Shown: one piece after another, positions 52,879 to 61,999 of the stretch
How the letters are laid out: each line of letters starts with the position of its first letter
Numbering within the stretch: the first letter of the stretch is position 1
Position numbers and translations under genes: made by a program
Notes under the pieces: model-generated
Database searches by the model: none
What the model was told of the DNA's origin: nothing
What the model saw: only the letters and a program-made list of their open reading frames with translations
Source: Fructilactobacillus sanfranciscensis DSM 20451
Lineage (GTDB): Bacteria > Bacillota > Bacilli > Lactobacillales > Lactobacillaceae
Assembly (NCBI RefSeq): GCF_001436035.1
Contig: NZ_AYYM01000003.1
Span: 1-64,000 of the forward strand
Direction: 5' to 3'
DNA: 64,000 bases

Positions 52879-54201
52879 TTATTTACGTTTATAAACTTGA
52901 TAATAAAAAACAGGAATCCCTAAGGCAACAATTGCTAGGGAAATGAAAACCCCGATTGGATCAGACATTACTTCTGAGATTAACACAAAGAGTGAACCGA
53001 GGATGGCTACAATCGGTGTAAAGGGGAAGAGAGGAACCGAAAATTCACGTTTCATTTCTGGATTCCGTTTCCGAAGCAGAAAGACCCCGACAAAGGCCAT
53101 TACGTAGAAACAGTAAATGGTGAAAATACATAGTTCTGAAAGACGATCAGCGCTTCCTAAACAAATCATCACTGCTGCAATAAAAATGACAACAAAGATG
53201 GAAAAAATTGGAGTTCTTGTTTTAGGGTTAAGGTATGCAAGTTGCTTTGAGAAAGGTAATTGTTTTCTTTCAGCCATCGCATACATAATTCGTGGGAAGG
53301 TCATAATTTTTCCATTCATACAACCAATGATCGAAATGATGATCCCGATACAAATGATTTTTCCACCGATATTACCAAAATCATGATTGGCAATATAAGG
53401 AATTGATGCAGTACCCAATTCGTGGACTTTTTCTGCACCAATACTTTTTAAAACACCGTAAGCTACTAGAACGTAGATGGCTAAAACGGCTAAAATTCCA
53501 AATGAAATGGCTTGTGGTAAGACTTTACGGGGATTCTTAACTTCTCCACCTAAGTTGGCAATTAATATCCAACCATCAAAGGCAAATAAAGTTGCTAACA
53601 TAGCGACTCCAAAACCACCAGTGGTTGAATGAATTCCTTTAATTGATTGACCAAGGGCATCGGCATGACCGTAGAAAAGACCAAAGATAATCAATGCTGC
53701 TACAGGGACTAATTTACAAGCCGTAGTAATTAAAGCAAAGCTAGCTCCATATTTATTAGGGAAAATGTTTAGAATTCCCACTAAAATGATACTTCCTAAA
53801 GCGATTGGTAGATTCCAAATCGGATTAGTATGGAAAAACGCCGAAGTAAGAATTGCTAAGAATGATCCTAGTGCGGCAATCATGGCAGGACCGTACACAA
53901 TAATTTGGACCCAACCAGAGAGAAAGCCCCAAAGTTCGTTGTACATTTCTTCCATGTAGGCATAAAGTCCACCAGTACTGGGGATTTGGGAAGCTACTTC
54001 AGCGATTGTAAGACCCGCAGCTAAGGTTAAAATTCCTCCGGCAATCCAAGCTAAGATAGCTGCTTTAGCTGAACCGGCATCATTAATCACAGCAGCTTGT
54101 CTTACAAATACCCCACCACCAATGATGGTTCCAATTACTAAAGCTAAGGCAGCTGGTAATCCCAGCGCTCGATTTAAAGTAACGTTTTCTTGCTGTTTCA
54201 T
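52879..54201 (-). CDS. APC-family amino-acid permease, SteT/LAT-like, under a T-box
   Basis: A 440-residue permease with 12 membrane segments. LALVIGTIIGGGVFVRQAAV is the first APC helix and GEVKNPRKVLPQAI is the loop after segment 6; the length and the IPSTGGLYAYMEEMYNELWG segment match the serine/threonine exchanger SteT and LAT-type group. A T-box leader precedes it, so its expression should respond to one uncharged tRNA, pointing to a specific amino acid as the substrate. AGGAGGAAT precedes ATG 54201. Confidence 0.9.
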   Translation of the reverse strand: MKQQENVTLNRALGLPAALALVIGTIIGGGVFVRQAAVINDAGSAKAAILAWIAGGILTLAAGLTIAEVASQIPSTGGLYAYMEEMYNELWGFLSGWVQIIVYGPAMIAALGSFLAILTSAFFHTNPIWNLPIALGSIILVGILNIFPNKYGASFALITTACKLVPVAALIIFGLFYGHADALGQSIKGIHSTTGGFGVAMLATLFAFDGWILIANLGGEVKNPRKVLPQAISFGILAVLAIYVLVAYGVLKSIGAEKVHELGTASIPYIANHDFGNIGGKIICIGIIISIIGCMNGKIMTFPRIMYAMAERKQLPFSKQLAYLNPKTRTPIFSIFVVIFIAAVMICLGSADRLSELCIFTIYCFYVMAFVGVFLLRKRNPEMKREFSVPLFPFTPIVAILGSLFVLISEVMSDPIGVFISLAIVALGIPVFYYQVYKRK

Positions 54202-54222
54202 TCTTAATTCCTCCTAAAAATA

Positions 54223-54415
54223 AAAACGTCTCTGACAAATTAATGTCAGGGACGCTTTCGCGCGGTTCCACCCAGATTCTTCTACAAAGTTGGTAGAAGC
54301 ACTTTTTAATATTCATAATGATTAATTAAAGGGGCTAAATAAGTTGTTTCATCCGAATTCCAGAATTCATCGGACTCTCTGTGAAACAGAGCTTAAATTT
54401 CTTCTTTAAGATTAT
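54223..54415 (-). promoter_or_regulatory. T-box leader of the SteT-like permease, with a compact stem I
   Basis: On the minus strand the T-box GGGTGGAACCGCG lies at 54261-54273, preceded by stem III (CTTCTAC / GTAGAAG) and followed by a terminator (CGTCCCTGACA / TGTCAGAGACG, then T-run, 54224-54254). Stem I looks compact: a CTCTG-TTTCA-CAGAG hairpin, then TCCGA-TG-AATTC pairing with GAATTCGGA. GATGAAACAACTT is the likely specifier region; ACA (Thr), CAA (Gln) and AAC (Asn) overlap there, so the amino acid is not settled. Confidence 0.85.
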
Positions 54416-54421
54416 GAAATT

Positions 54422-54450
54422 ATTGTACATTCATAATAAACACTTGTCAA
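54422..54450 (-). promoter_or_regulatory. Consensus promoter of the T-box-controlled permease
   Basis: On the minus strand TTGACA (54450-54445), a 17-base spacer and TACAAT (54427-54422) form a near-perfect promoter. It lies ten bases from the end of hflX, so the permease is transcribed on its own. Confidence 0.8.
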
Positions 54451-54459
54451 CGCTAAATG

Positions 54460-55725
54460 TTAATCTTTATCTAAGTATTGTGAATAACGGGCAACATCTG
54501 GTTCAGGAAGCTCAACCGTCAATTTAGTTCCGTCTTCTGTATAGTCAGTTGATTGTACGTTAAATTTATGATTTAAGGTTGAAACCAAATCGCCTTTATC
54601 AAAGGGAAATAAGAAGGTTTTTGTTACATAGTTTTTAAATAGTTTTTCACTAATGACGCTGGTTAATAATTCAATTGATTGGTCATCAAGGGCAGAGATG
54701 ATTAAATTATCACCTTCACGGGTTGGATAATTAATTCCAGCTAAGTCGGCTTTGTTGAAAACTTTAATCATTGGTAAATCAGGTACACCAATTTCTTTTA
54801 AGGTTGTTTCGGTTGTTTCCATCATGAGCTGTTGATCAGGGTCTGAATAGTCGACGACTTGGACTAATAGGTTAGCACTAGCTGCTTCAGCTAAAGTAGA
54901 CTTAAATGCTTGAACTAGTTGATGGGGAAGGTTACTAACGAATCCAACCGTATCACTCAATAGGAACTGTTTATGGTCAGGCAAATGAAGATCACGAACA
55001 CTAGTATCAAGAGTTGCAAATAACATATTTTTAACGAAGACTTGTTTTTCGTCATTTTCCCCGAATTTAGTAACTAATTGATTCATGATGGTTGATTTAC
55101 CGGCATTGGTATAACCAATTAAGGCTACAGTGGGAATTTTATTTTCTTTACGACGCTTACTTTGAGTTTCATAAGCCTTATCAATTTCTTTTAGTTCGTG
55201 GCGGACATGATCAATTTGATGTTCAATTGTTCGACGGTTTAATTCTAGTTTGGTTTCACCAGCACCACGGTTGGCTAAGCCACCACCAGCTGATTGTTGA
55301 TCAAGTCGTTGACTGGCACTTGTCCGTAAACGGGGAAGTTGATATTTCAATTTTGCCATTTGGACTTGGAGCTTTGCTTCTCGGGTTTGCGCACGGTTAG
55401 CAAAGATTTCCAAGATTAAACCAGTTCGGTCAATTACAGTAGCGTTGGTTTCGTTTTCGATATTTCTAATTTGACTGGGGCTTAATTCATCATTAGCAAC
55501 AATCACTTGCGCACCAGTAGTCGTGACTAATTGGGCAAGGTATTCAATCTTTCCTTTTCCGAAATACGCCCGTGAATCGGGATGGTCTAATTTTTGCGTG
55601 ACCGTTTCGACATTTTCCATGTTGTTGGCCATGACCAAATTTTTTAATTCTTCCATAGAATAGTCAAAGGCTTGATTATTTACGTTTAACCCAATTGTGA
55701 TAACTGGGGTGGTTGTTTTTTCCAT
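54460..55725 (-). CDS. hflX: GTPase HflX
   Basis: A 421-residue ribosome-associated GTPase that splits stalled or stressed ribosomes. The N-terminal HflX domain (about 1-170) contains ELSPSQIRNIE and a glycine-rich SAGGGLANRGAGETKLE stretch. The G domain has VALIGYTNAGKST (G1, near 200), DTVGFVSNLPHQLV (G3), and KVFNKADL (G4). A short C-terminal domain follows (PFDKGDLVSTL). AAGGAGC precedes ATG 55725. It lies 11 bases after the histidine phosphatase gene and is probably its operon partner. Confidence 0.95.
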   Translation of the reverse strand: MEKTTTPVITIGLNVNNQAFDYSMEELKNLVMANNMENVETVTQKLDHPDSRAYFGKGKIEYLAQLVTTTGAQVIVANDELSPSQIRNIENETNATVIDRTGLILEIFANRAQTREAKLQVQMAKLKYQLPRLRTSASQRLDQQSAGGGLANRGAGETKLELNRRTIEHQIDHVRHELKEIDKAYETQSKRRKENKIPTVALIGYTNAGKSTIMNQLVTKFGENDEKQVFVKNMLFATLDTSVRDLHLPDHKQFLLSDTVGFVSNLPHQLVQAFKSTLAEAASANLLVQVVDYSDPDQQLMMETTETTLKEIGVPDLPMIKVFNKADLAGINYPTREGDNLIISALDDQSIELLTSVISEKLFKNYVTKTFLFPFDKGDLVSTLNHKFNVQSTDYTEDGTKLTVELPEPDVARYSQYLDKD

Positions 55726-55736
55726 AGTGCTCCTTA

Positions 55737-56393
55737 TTAATCTATATTATCAGTGTGATTGTAGTATTCTACCTGATATTCCCCGTTTTCGTAAACGAGT
55801 TTGGTAATACTACCATTTAAAATTCGTGCAGTAATGTCAATGTCACTAAATTTGCTGACAATACTTCTAATTAAAGTCCCGTGGGCTGCCACGAGAATGT
55901 TGTCACCAGGTTTAGCGTTGCTAACAATTTCATCCATTCCTGGTTGAACTCGAGCCCAAAATTGTGCATCATTTTCAGCTTCACCAAATGGATCAGCATC
56001 CGAAATCATATCGCGTGTTCTTTCGATAGAAAACATTTTAATCATGTCAGAATAATCGCTAGCACCTTTTGGTCCACCGATCATGTTCCAAGTTTGTGAA
56101 GTATCGTTTCCTTCAAAGTAACCAAAGTTTTCTTCACGTAAAGCCATGGTTTGCGTTGGTTCTTTGATGTCAGTGGGATTAGCCTTTAGAATAATTCGTG
56201 CTGTGCGACTAGCTCGTTTTGTATCGCTACTGTAGGCTTGGTCGAATTTGATTGGGGCAAGCACTTTAGCAGCAGCTTGCGCATCCATTACGCCTCGATC
56301 AGTTAAATCAGAATCAGCCCAACCCTGAATCCGACGATAATGATTCAAATGAGTTTGGCCGTGACGTACAAAATATAAATTAATTCCTGTCAT
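55737..56393 (-). CDS. Histidine phosphatase (phosphoglycerate mutase-like)
   Basis: A 218-residue member of the histidine phosphatase superfamily. The catalytic His is in LYFVRHGQTHLN (RHG motif) and the second His is in NILVAAHGTLIRSI. The Glu in ALREENFGYFEG is in place. It could be a phosphatase rather than a glycolytic mutase, since the length and the YSSDTKRASRTARI segment are shared by both. The start is ATG 56393, with GGAGGAAATT upstream. Confidence 0.9.
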   Translation of the reverse strand: MTGINLYFVRHGQTHLNHYRRIQGWADSDLTDRGVMDAQAAAKVLAPIKFDQAYSSDTKRASRTARIILKANPTDIKEPTQTMALREENFGYFEGNDTSQTWNMIGGPKGASDYSDMIKMFSIERTRDMISDADPFGEAENDAQFWARVQPGMDEIVSNAKPGDNILVAAHGTLIRSIVSKFSDIDITARILNGSITKLVYENGEYQVEYYNHTDNID

Positions 56394-56511
56394 AATTTCC
56401 TCCGTACTTGTGCTTTTCCTTAATTTTAGCATATTTCAGCCCGTTATTATCGTGTTTACCTTGTCGTTATGTTAGAATTATTAGTCGAGTTGAACGACTT
56501 GGAGGCGGAAC

Positions 56512-58821
56512 ATGACTGAATTAGAGAATATTAAAGAATATGAACAGAAACACTTAAACTTTGTGCGAGAAAAAATTGGCAAAGTCAAGGAAAAATTAAC
56601 GAAAACAATTGCCAAGGCTAAAGCTGGTCAAAAAGACTTAGAAAAAGATTTTTACAATGACGTCCGAGTGAAAACTAGCACCTATGAAGGGATTATGGAA
56701 ACTGGTGTTTCAGTTCGTCAGCAACAACAAATGTTGATGCAAAAGGAAAATCGCTGGCAAACGGCTACACGAGATATGGAAACCCTGGATAAATTAGACA
56801 AGAATTCCTACTTTGCTCGAGTTGACGTGCAAGAAGATGGTAATCAAACAGAAAAAATTTACATTGGACTCGCTTCATTTACGAATCCTGATCATCCTGA
56901 TGATTATTTAATTTATGATTGGCGGGCTCCGATTAGTAGTGTTTACTATGATAGTGGAATTGGAAAAATGACGTATGATGCGCCAATGGGGAAACAAACC
57001 GTTGACGTTTCTTTGAAACGGGAAATTCAAATTAAAGATGGAATTGTGGAAAACGTCTTAGATACGGATGAAGCCGTTGGAGATCCTGTTTTATTAGAAA
57101 ATTTAAGTCATCAATCAGCTACCAAGATGAAGAGTATCGTGGCCACTATTCAACAAGAACAAAATGCCATTATTCGAGATACGAGTTCGGACTTGTTATT
57201 TGTGCAAGGGGTCGCAGGTTCCGGGAAAACAGCGGCCGTATTACAACGAGTTGCTTATTTGCTCTATCGGTATCGCGGTAACTTAAATCCTGGTCAATTG
57301 ATTTTATTCTCACCAAACCAATTATTTAATGATTATATTAACCAAGTTTTACCAGAACTTGGAGAACAAAATATGGTCCAGATGACTTATTATCAATTTA
57401 TGAGTTGTCGGGTTCCACATTTACAAGTCGAAACTTTACAAGAGCGATTTGAGGAAGCATTAGATCCAAAACAACAAAATGTAACGACCTTTAAGAGCAG
57501 TTTGGCATTTTATGATTTAGTGAACCGATATGCTAAGACTTTGAATCAAAGTCACATTCAGTTTAAAAACATTATGTTTAAAGGCCAAGTTTTTATTTCT
57601 AAAGAAAAAATCAAAGAAATTTACTATAGTTTTAACGATAATTACACACTTCGAACTCGGTTAGAGTCAACTAAGGATGCTTTAGTTAAGATTTTAAACG
57701 GCCACATTAGTAGTGAAATGAAACAACGTTGGGTTGAAGAGACGATTGAAGGACTTTCTAAAGAACAACTTAAGTTATTGTATTCTAAATATGGTGACAA
57801 AATTGGCGATAGCGATAAGGAATATAACTTTTTAGCCAAACGAATTGTTAAACAGGCGCTTCGTCCCGTTTTAATACAAATTAAAAAACAACGTTTCTTT
57901 AGTATTAATCGTCAATTTGCCCACTTCTTGAAAACAGTGCCTCAATTAGTTGATTTGAGTAAATATCAAATTACTGAAGCAGATTGGCAAAAGAGTGTGG
58001 ATAATACAATTGAACGGTTTAAAGCAGGTCAAATTAGTATGGCTGATGTTTCAATTTATTTAGCTTTATTTGATTTAGTGACAGGAAAACGCCCTGACTT
58101 AGAAATGAAATACTTGTTTGTTGATGAAGTACAAGACTATACTCCTTTCCAATTGGCTTACTTAAAGTGGAATTATCCCAGAGCAAAGTTCACCTTACTT
58201 GGAGATTTGAACCAGGCTATTTTTACTCGCCAAAACAGTCATACGGTGATGGATGATTTGAAGCAACTCTTTGATCCCGCTAAAATTCGGGTAATTAAAC
58301 TCTTGAAATCATACCGTTCCACGATGGAAATTACTGATTTTAGTAAGTATTTAATTCCAGACGGAAAAGAAATCGAAGCCTTTGCACGTAAAGGACCAAA
58401 GCCGGTGCTTGCTGAGGTTCCTACCGAAATTGCCGCTATTGATTTAGTGGGAAAAACAGTTGCCAAAAATAATGAAGCTAACGAATCAACGGCCATTATT
58501 TGTAAAACACTTGCTGAATGTCGTGAAGTGGCACAACAACTAAAGGCTAAAGCAATTACTGCTACTTTAATTCAAACAGAAAACCAACGCTTGGTGAAAG
58601 GGGCCATTGTAGTGCCAGCTTACCTTGCTAAAGGACTTGAATTCGATGACGTTATCATGTGGAATGGTTCGGCAGAAAACTATCCAACCGCTGCAGATGA
58701 CAAACTAGTTTATACAATTTGTACGCGGGCCATGCATAATTTAGCCATTGTCTCAATTGGGAAACCTTCACCAATTTTTGCCAATGAACCTAAAGACCAA
58801 TATGAGCTCGTGAAAGGGTAA
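56512..58821 (+). CDS. helD: RNA polymerase recycling ATPase, HelD-like
   Basis: A 769-residue UvrD/Rep-type protein. An N-terminal coiled coil (about 1-75) is rich in Lys and Glu, as in HelD, whose arm enters the RNA polymerase channel. Walker A is VQGVAGSGKTAA (near residue 235); VDEVQDYTPFQ and GDLNQAIF follow, with KSYRST and KGLEFDDVIMWNG later. The role is to remove stalled polymerase from DNA. GGAGGC lies before ATG 56512. It overlaps no gene but ends three bases before coaA. Confidence 0.9.
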   Translation: MTELENIKEYEQKHLNFVREKIGKVKEKLTKTIAKAKAGQKDLEKDFYNDVRVKTSTYEGIMETGVSVRQQQQMLMQKENRWQTATRDMETLDKLDKNSYFARVDVQEDGNQTEKIYIGLASFTNPDHPDDYLIYDWRAPISSVYYDSGIGKMTYDAPMGKQTVDVSLKREIQIKDGIVENVLDTDEAVGDPVLLENLSHQSATKMKSIVATIQQEQNAIIRDTSSDLLFVQGVAGSGKTAAVLQRVAYLLYRYRGNLNPGQLILFSPNQLFNDYINQVLPELGEQNMVQMTYYQFMSCRVPHLQVETLQERFEEALDPKQQNVTTFKSSLAFYDLVNRYAKTLNQSHIQFKNIMFKGQVFISKEKIKEIYYSFNDNYTLRTRLESTKDALVKILNGHISSEMKQRWVEETIEGLSKEQLKLLYSKYGDKIGDSDKEYNFLAKRIVKQALRPVLIQIKKQRFFSINRQFAHFLKTVPQLVDLSKYQITEADWQKSVDNTIERFKAGQISMADVSIYLALFDLVTGKRPDLEMKYLFVDEVQDYTPFQLAYLKWNYPRAKFTLLGDLNQAIFTRQNSHTVMDDLKQLFDPAKIRVIKLLKSYRSTMEITDFSKYLIPDGKEIEAFARKGPKPVLAEVPTEIAAIDLVGKTVAKNNEANESTAIICKTLAECREVAQQLKAKAITATLIQTENQRLVKGAIVVPAYLAKGLEFDDVIMWNGSAENYPTAADDKLVYTICTRAMHNLAIVSIGKPSPIFANEPKDQYELVKG

Positions 58822-58823
58822 CT

Positions 58824-59738
58824 ATGGACAATTTTTATGCTTATGATAAAGCAACCTGGGAACAATTTTATCCCACTAATTTAAATCCAATTACTTTGGC
58901 TGATTTGGAAAATTTAAAGGCTTTTAATGATAAAGTATCGCTTGATGACGTGACCAAAGTCTATATGCCACTAGTTCACTTAATTAGTGAAGCACTAGCG
59001 AGTTATCGGCAATGGCAGGATAAAAAGAGTGATTTTTTACATCGTAAACCGGTTAAAGCACCTTTTATTGTCGGAATTTCGGGGAGTGTTGCCGTGGGAA
59101 AATCAACGACCGCTCGGTTATTGCAATATTTATTTGCTTATTTATTGCCGAATCGGAAAACCCAGTTGATTACGACGGATGGCTTTTTGTATCCAACTAA
59201 ACTCTTAGAAGAGAAGGGGATTTTAGCACGGAAAGGTTTTCCCGAAAGCTATGACATGACAGCGTTAATTGATTTTTTAGTCAAAGTTAAAGAAGGACAA
59301 CCAAAGGTGAAGGCTCCGTTATATTCGCATCAAGTTTATGATGTGATTCCAGATCAATTTGCTGAGATTAATAATCCGGATATTTTGATTATGGAAGGAA
59401 TTAACACTTTACAAATTCCAGCAGAACAAAATATTTATGTAAGTGATTTTACTGATTTTTCGATTTACATTGATGCTGATGTTAACCTAATTGAAGACTG
59501 GTTTTTGAATCGTTTCCAACAATTAGTGAAAACGTCAGCTAACGATCCAGAAAACTATTTATATCGTTATACCAAATATAGCGATGAAGAAGCCTTAGCA
59601 ATGGCACGTCACACGTGGGAGACCATTAACTTACCTAACTTAAATGAATTTATTTTACCAACTCGTGATCGGGCCAATGTGATTATTCATAAAGGACCGC
59701 AACATCGAATTGACCAAATTTATTTACGTAAATACTAA
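58824..59738 (+). CDS. coaA: Pantothenate kinase, type I
   Basis: A 304-residue kinase for the first step of coenzyme A synthesis (pantothenate to 4'-phosphopantothenate). The P-loop is ISGSVAVGKSTTARLL near residue 90, followed by TTDGFLYPTKLLEEKG and FPESYDMTALIDFL; IMEGINTLQ and the C-terminal ILPTRDRANVIIHKGPQHRI complete the family. ATG 58824 begins three bases after the helD stop, with AAAGGGTAA overlapping it, so translation is coupled. A terminator follows. Confidence 0.95.
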   Translation: MDNFYAYDKATWEQFYPTNLNPITLADLENLKAFNDKVSLDDVTKVYMPLVHLISEALASYRQWQDKKSDFLHRKPVKAPFIVGISGSVAVGKSTTARLLQYLFAYLLPNRKTQLITTDGFLYPTKLLEEKGILARKGFPESYDMTALIDFLVKVKEGQPKVKAPLYSHQVYDVIPDQFAEINNPDILIMEGINTLQIPAEQNIYVSDFTDFSIYIDADVNLIEDWFLNRFQQLVKTSANDPENYLYRYTKYSDEEALAMARHTWETINLPNLNEFILPTRDRANVIIHKGPQHRIDQIYLRKY

Positions 59739-59739
59739 A

Positions 59740-59785
59740 AAAGTCCCAATTAGTTAGAAATTTCTAACTGATTGAGATTTTTTTT
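59740..59785 (+). terminator. Rho-independent terminator
   Basis: GTCCCAATTAGTTAGAAA pairs with TTTCTAACTGATTGAGAT over almost no loop and ends in eight T residues. It closes the helD-coaA transcript. Confidence 0.8.
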
Positions 59786-59791
59786 GTTAGT

Positions 59792-61198
59792 TTAGTTAAA
59801 TGTTTCAGAAGCAGCTTTTTCTTTTTTCTCTAACATCTTTCCATTCTTAACAATTTCGTAGAGAACCCAAGTTAGTAAAGCGATGACCATGCATTTCAAA
59901 GGTGCTATCAGTTAAGATTAATAATGGCAACATCGCAAATGGCAAATCAAAGGTCAAGAAAACTTGTGAGTTGTTCATTAAGTCATTGAGGGCCTCATGT
60001 TGAGAAATTTCTGATCCCACACTCGACATCATTACACAAATGGTAACTGGAATAATTGAAATAATCCGAGTTACTAAACGACGTGCCCAAAGAGGCATTC
60101 TCATGTGAATGAAACCTTCCATAACTACTTGACCAGTTAAGGTTCCAGTAATCGTGGAGTTTTGACCAGAAGCTAATAAGGCAACGGCGAATAAAGTTGA
60201 TAAAATTCCTGTTTTGGCAACATTTTTAAGAATTCCGTTACTCATCATACTTGGATCTGATAAGGCATGGAACAAACCAAAGAATGATGGATCCTTTACT
60301 ACTCCAGATTTAAAGACAGCCACACCCATAATTAACAAGAGGGCATTAACGAAGAAAGCCATTGTTAATTGAACGTTTGAATCCATGGCCGCAAATTTAA
60401 CTCCACGTTCCACATCATCTTCATCGTTATGGTCAACTTTTCTGGTTTGCGAAATAGCTGAATGCAAAAATAAGTTATGGGGCATAACAGTTGCCCCGAT
60501 AATTCCAAGTGAACCGGTTAATGGTGACATTCCGTTCACAACGGGAGTTTCTTTAACTGTGTCAATGCTTGGAATTGTACCTTTAAAAATTCCTAACCAG
60601 TTTGGGTTAGATAGGGCAACTTCATAAGCAAAGACAAAGAAAATTACAAAAATTAAACAAACTACGATAGCTTCAACTTTTCTAATCCCAATCGAAGTTA
60701 ATATTAGCAATACCAAAACATCTAGGACTGTAATGAAAACAGCGATTAGAATTGGAATATGAAATAGAAGGTTCAGGGCAATTGCTCCCCCCCAATAACT
60801 TCCGCAATATCAGTTGCACAAATTGCTAGTTCAGTAGAAATCCACAAAATAATTCCTAATGACTTACTAGTTCTAGCCCGAATTGCTTGGGATAAATCCA
60901 TTTGACTCACGATTCCAAGTTTAGCTGCCATGTATTGCAATAACATCGCAACCAAACTTGAAATCAAGATAATCGACATTAGTAGGTATTGGAAATTTTG
61001 TCCCCCAGTAATTGAAGTTGACCAATTACCAGGATCCATATAACCAACCGTGACTAATGCACCAGGTCCTGAGTACATAAATAAGGTTTTCCAAAATCCA
61101 ATGTTACGCGGAACGGTTACAGAACCATTAATTTCATCTAATGATTTCCCATTCGCATATTCAATTAGTTTATGGTGCTTTTTTGGTGTTTCTGCCAT
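59792..61198 (-). pseudogene. mntH: NRAMP manganese transporter mntH, broken by two frameshifts
   Basis: From ATG 61198 the frame reads an NRAMP transporter: [23 protein letters not shown] (the metal-binding DPGN motif) and later GATVMPHNLFLHS. Seven G residues near 60787-60793, where six would fit, shift the frame after EVIGG. The next frame runs to LLILTDS, then a second shift near 59905 ends it early. The family-like end KCMVIALLTWVLYEIVKNG is in the other frame, to TAA 59792-59794. The reconstructed length is about 470 residues. If real, the main Mn importer in this window is lost. Confidence 0.88.
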
Positions 61199-61229
61199 TC
61201 CACAAACATCTTCTTTAATTTTTAATGGC

Positions 61230-61496
61230 TTAACGAATTACAATTACAGAAATTTTAGCTTTTTTAGCTAATTTGATACTAATACTAGAATAATGGTGTT
61301 CACCATCTTCGTCAGCACCACATACTAATAAATCTGGACCAGTATCAGGAATAATGGCATCAAGAATTTCGTTGACAATTCCTTCACCTTCGCTTGTCAT
61401 TCCGACTACTTTTTCAACACCAAAGTCTTTAGCCATTTTGACGTATTTTTGCACTACTTCAACTATAAAAGTAAATTGATGTTGTTTTAGTTGCAA
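61230..61496 (-). pseudogene. Universal stress protein remnant upstream of mntH
   Basis: Seventy-odd residues of a Usp C-terminal half (VVQKYVKMAKDFGVEK... [33 protein letters not shown]) on the same strand as mntH, 31 bases upstream of it. The nucleotide-binding N-terminus (usually VPVDGS) is missing; the fragment's 5' end falls in the copYB promoter region. It is a truncated gene, probably the former operon partner of mntH. Confidence 0.78.
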
Positions 61497-61540
61497 AATC
61501 TACAAATGTAAACTATAATCAATTTGTGTTTACAACTGTA
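61491..61540 (+). promoter_or_regulatory. copYB promoter with two cop boxes
   Basis: TTGCAA (61491-61496), a 17-base spacer and TATAAT (61514-61519) form the promoter. Two perfect cop boxes (TACANNTGTA) lie at 61501-61510, inside the spacer, and at 61531-61540, just past the start point. CopY dimers binding both would block the promoter until copper displaces zinc from the repressor. Confidence 0.9.
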
Positions 61541-61559
61541 GATGAAAGTGCGGTGAAAT

Positions 61560-61988
61560 ATGAAAAATAACATTGAATTAATTACGGGAGCAGAATGGAA
61601 TGTGATGCGAATCGTGTGGTCACTAGGTTCTGCTTCGACACGAACCATCATTGAAAATTTACAAGCAGCGTCAGATTGGAAAGATTCGACGATTAAAACA
61701 TTGCTAGCTCGCTTAGTTAAAAAAGGTTTTTTAACGAGTGAAAAAGACGGCCGGCAGTTTGTTTATCGGGCTTTAGTACCAGAACAAACGGCCATGAACC
61801 AAAGCGCCGACGAGTTATTTAGCCATCTCTGCAAGATGAAGAGTGGAAAAACACTCATTGAGTTGGTGCAAAAAACAGAAATGACGAAAAATGATTTAGC
61901 TACTTTACAAAAAGTAATTACAGAAAAAATGAAGACGGCTCCTGATGAAGTTGATTGTAACTGTTTACCATCAGGTAGCTGTGAGTAG
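61560..61988 (+). CDS. copY: Copper-responsive repressor CopY
   Basis: A 142-residue BlaI/CopY-family repressor. The winged helix is at about 8-75 (EWNVMRIVWSLGSASTRTII, STIKTLLARLVKKG). The C-terminal metal site reads CNCLPSGSCE, where typical CopY has CxC-x4-5-CxC; only three cysteines are visible and the last Cys is replaced by Glu. It is autoregulated by the two cop boxes. The ribosome site is weak (CGGTGAAAT). It is followed 11 bases later by copB. Confidence 0.92.
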   Translation: MKNNIELITGAEWNVMRIVWSLGSASTRTIIENLQAASDWKDSTIKTLLARLVKKGFLTSEKDGRQFVYRALVPEQTAMNQSADELFSHLCKMKSGKTLIELVQKTEMTKNDLATLQKVITEKMKTAPDEVDCNCLPSGSCE

Positions 61989-61999
61989 GAGGTTTCAAA

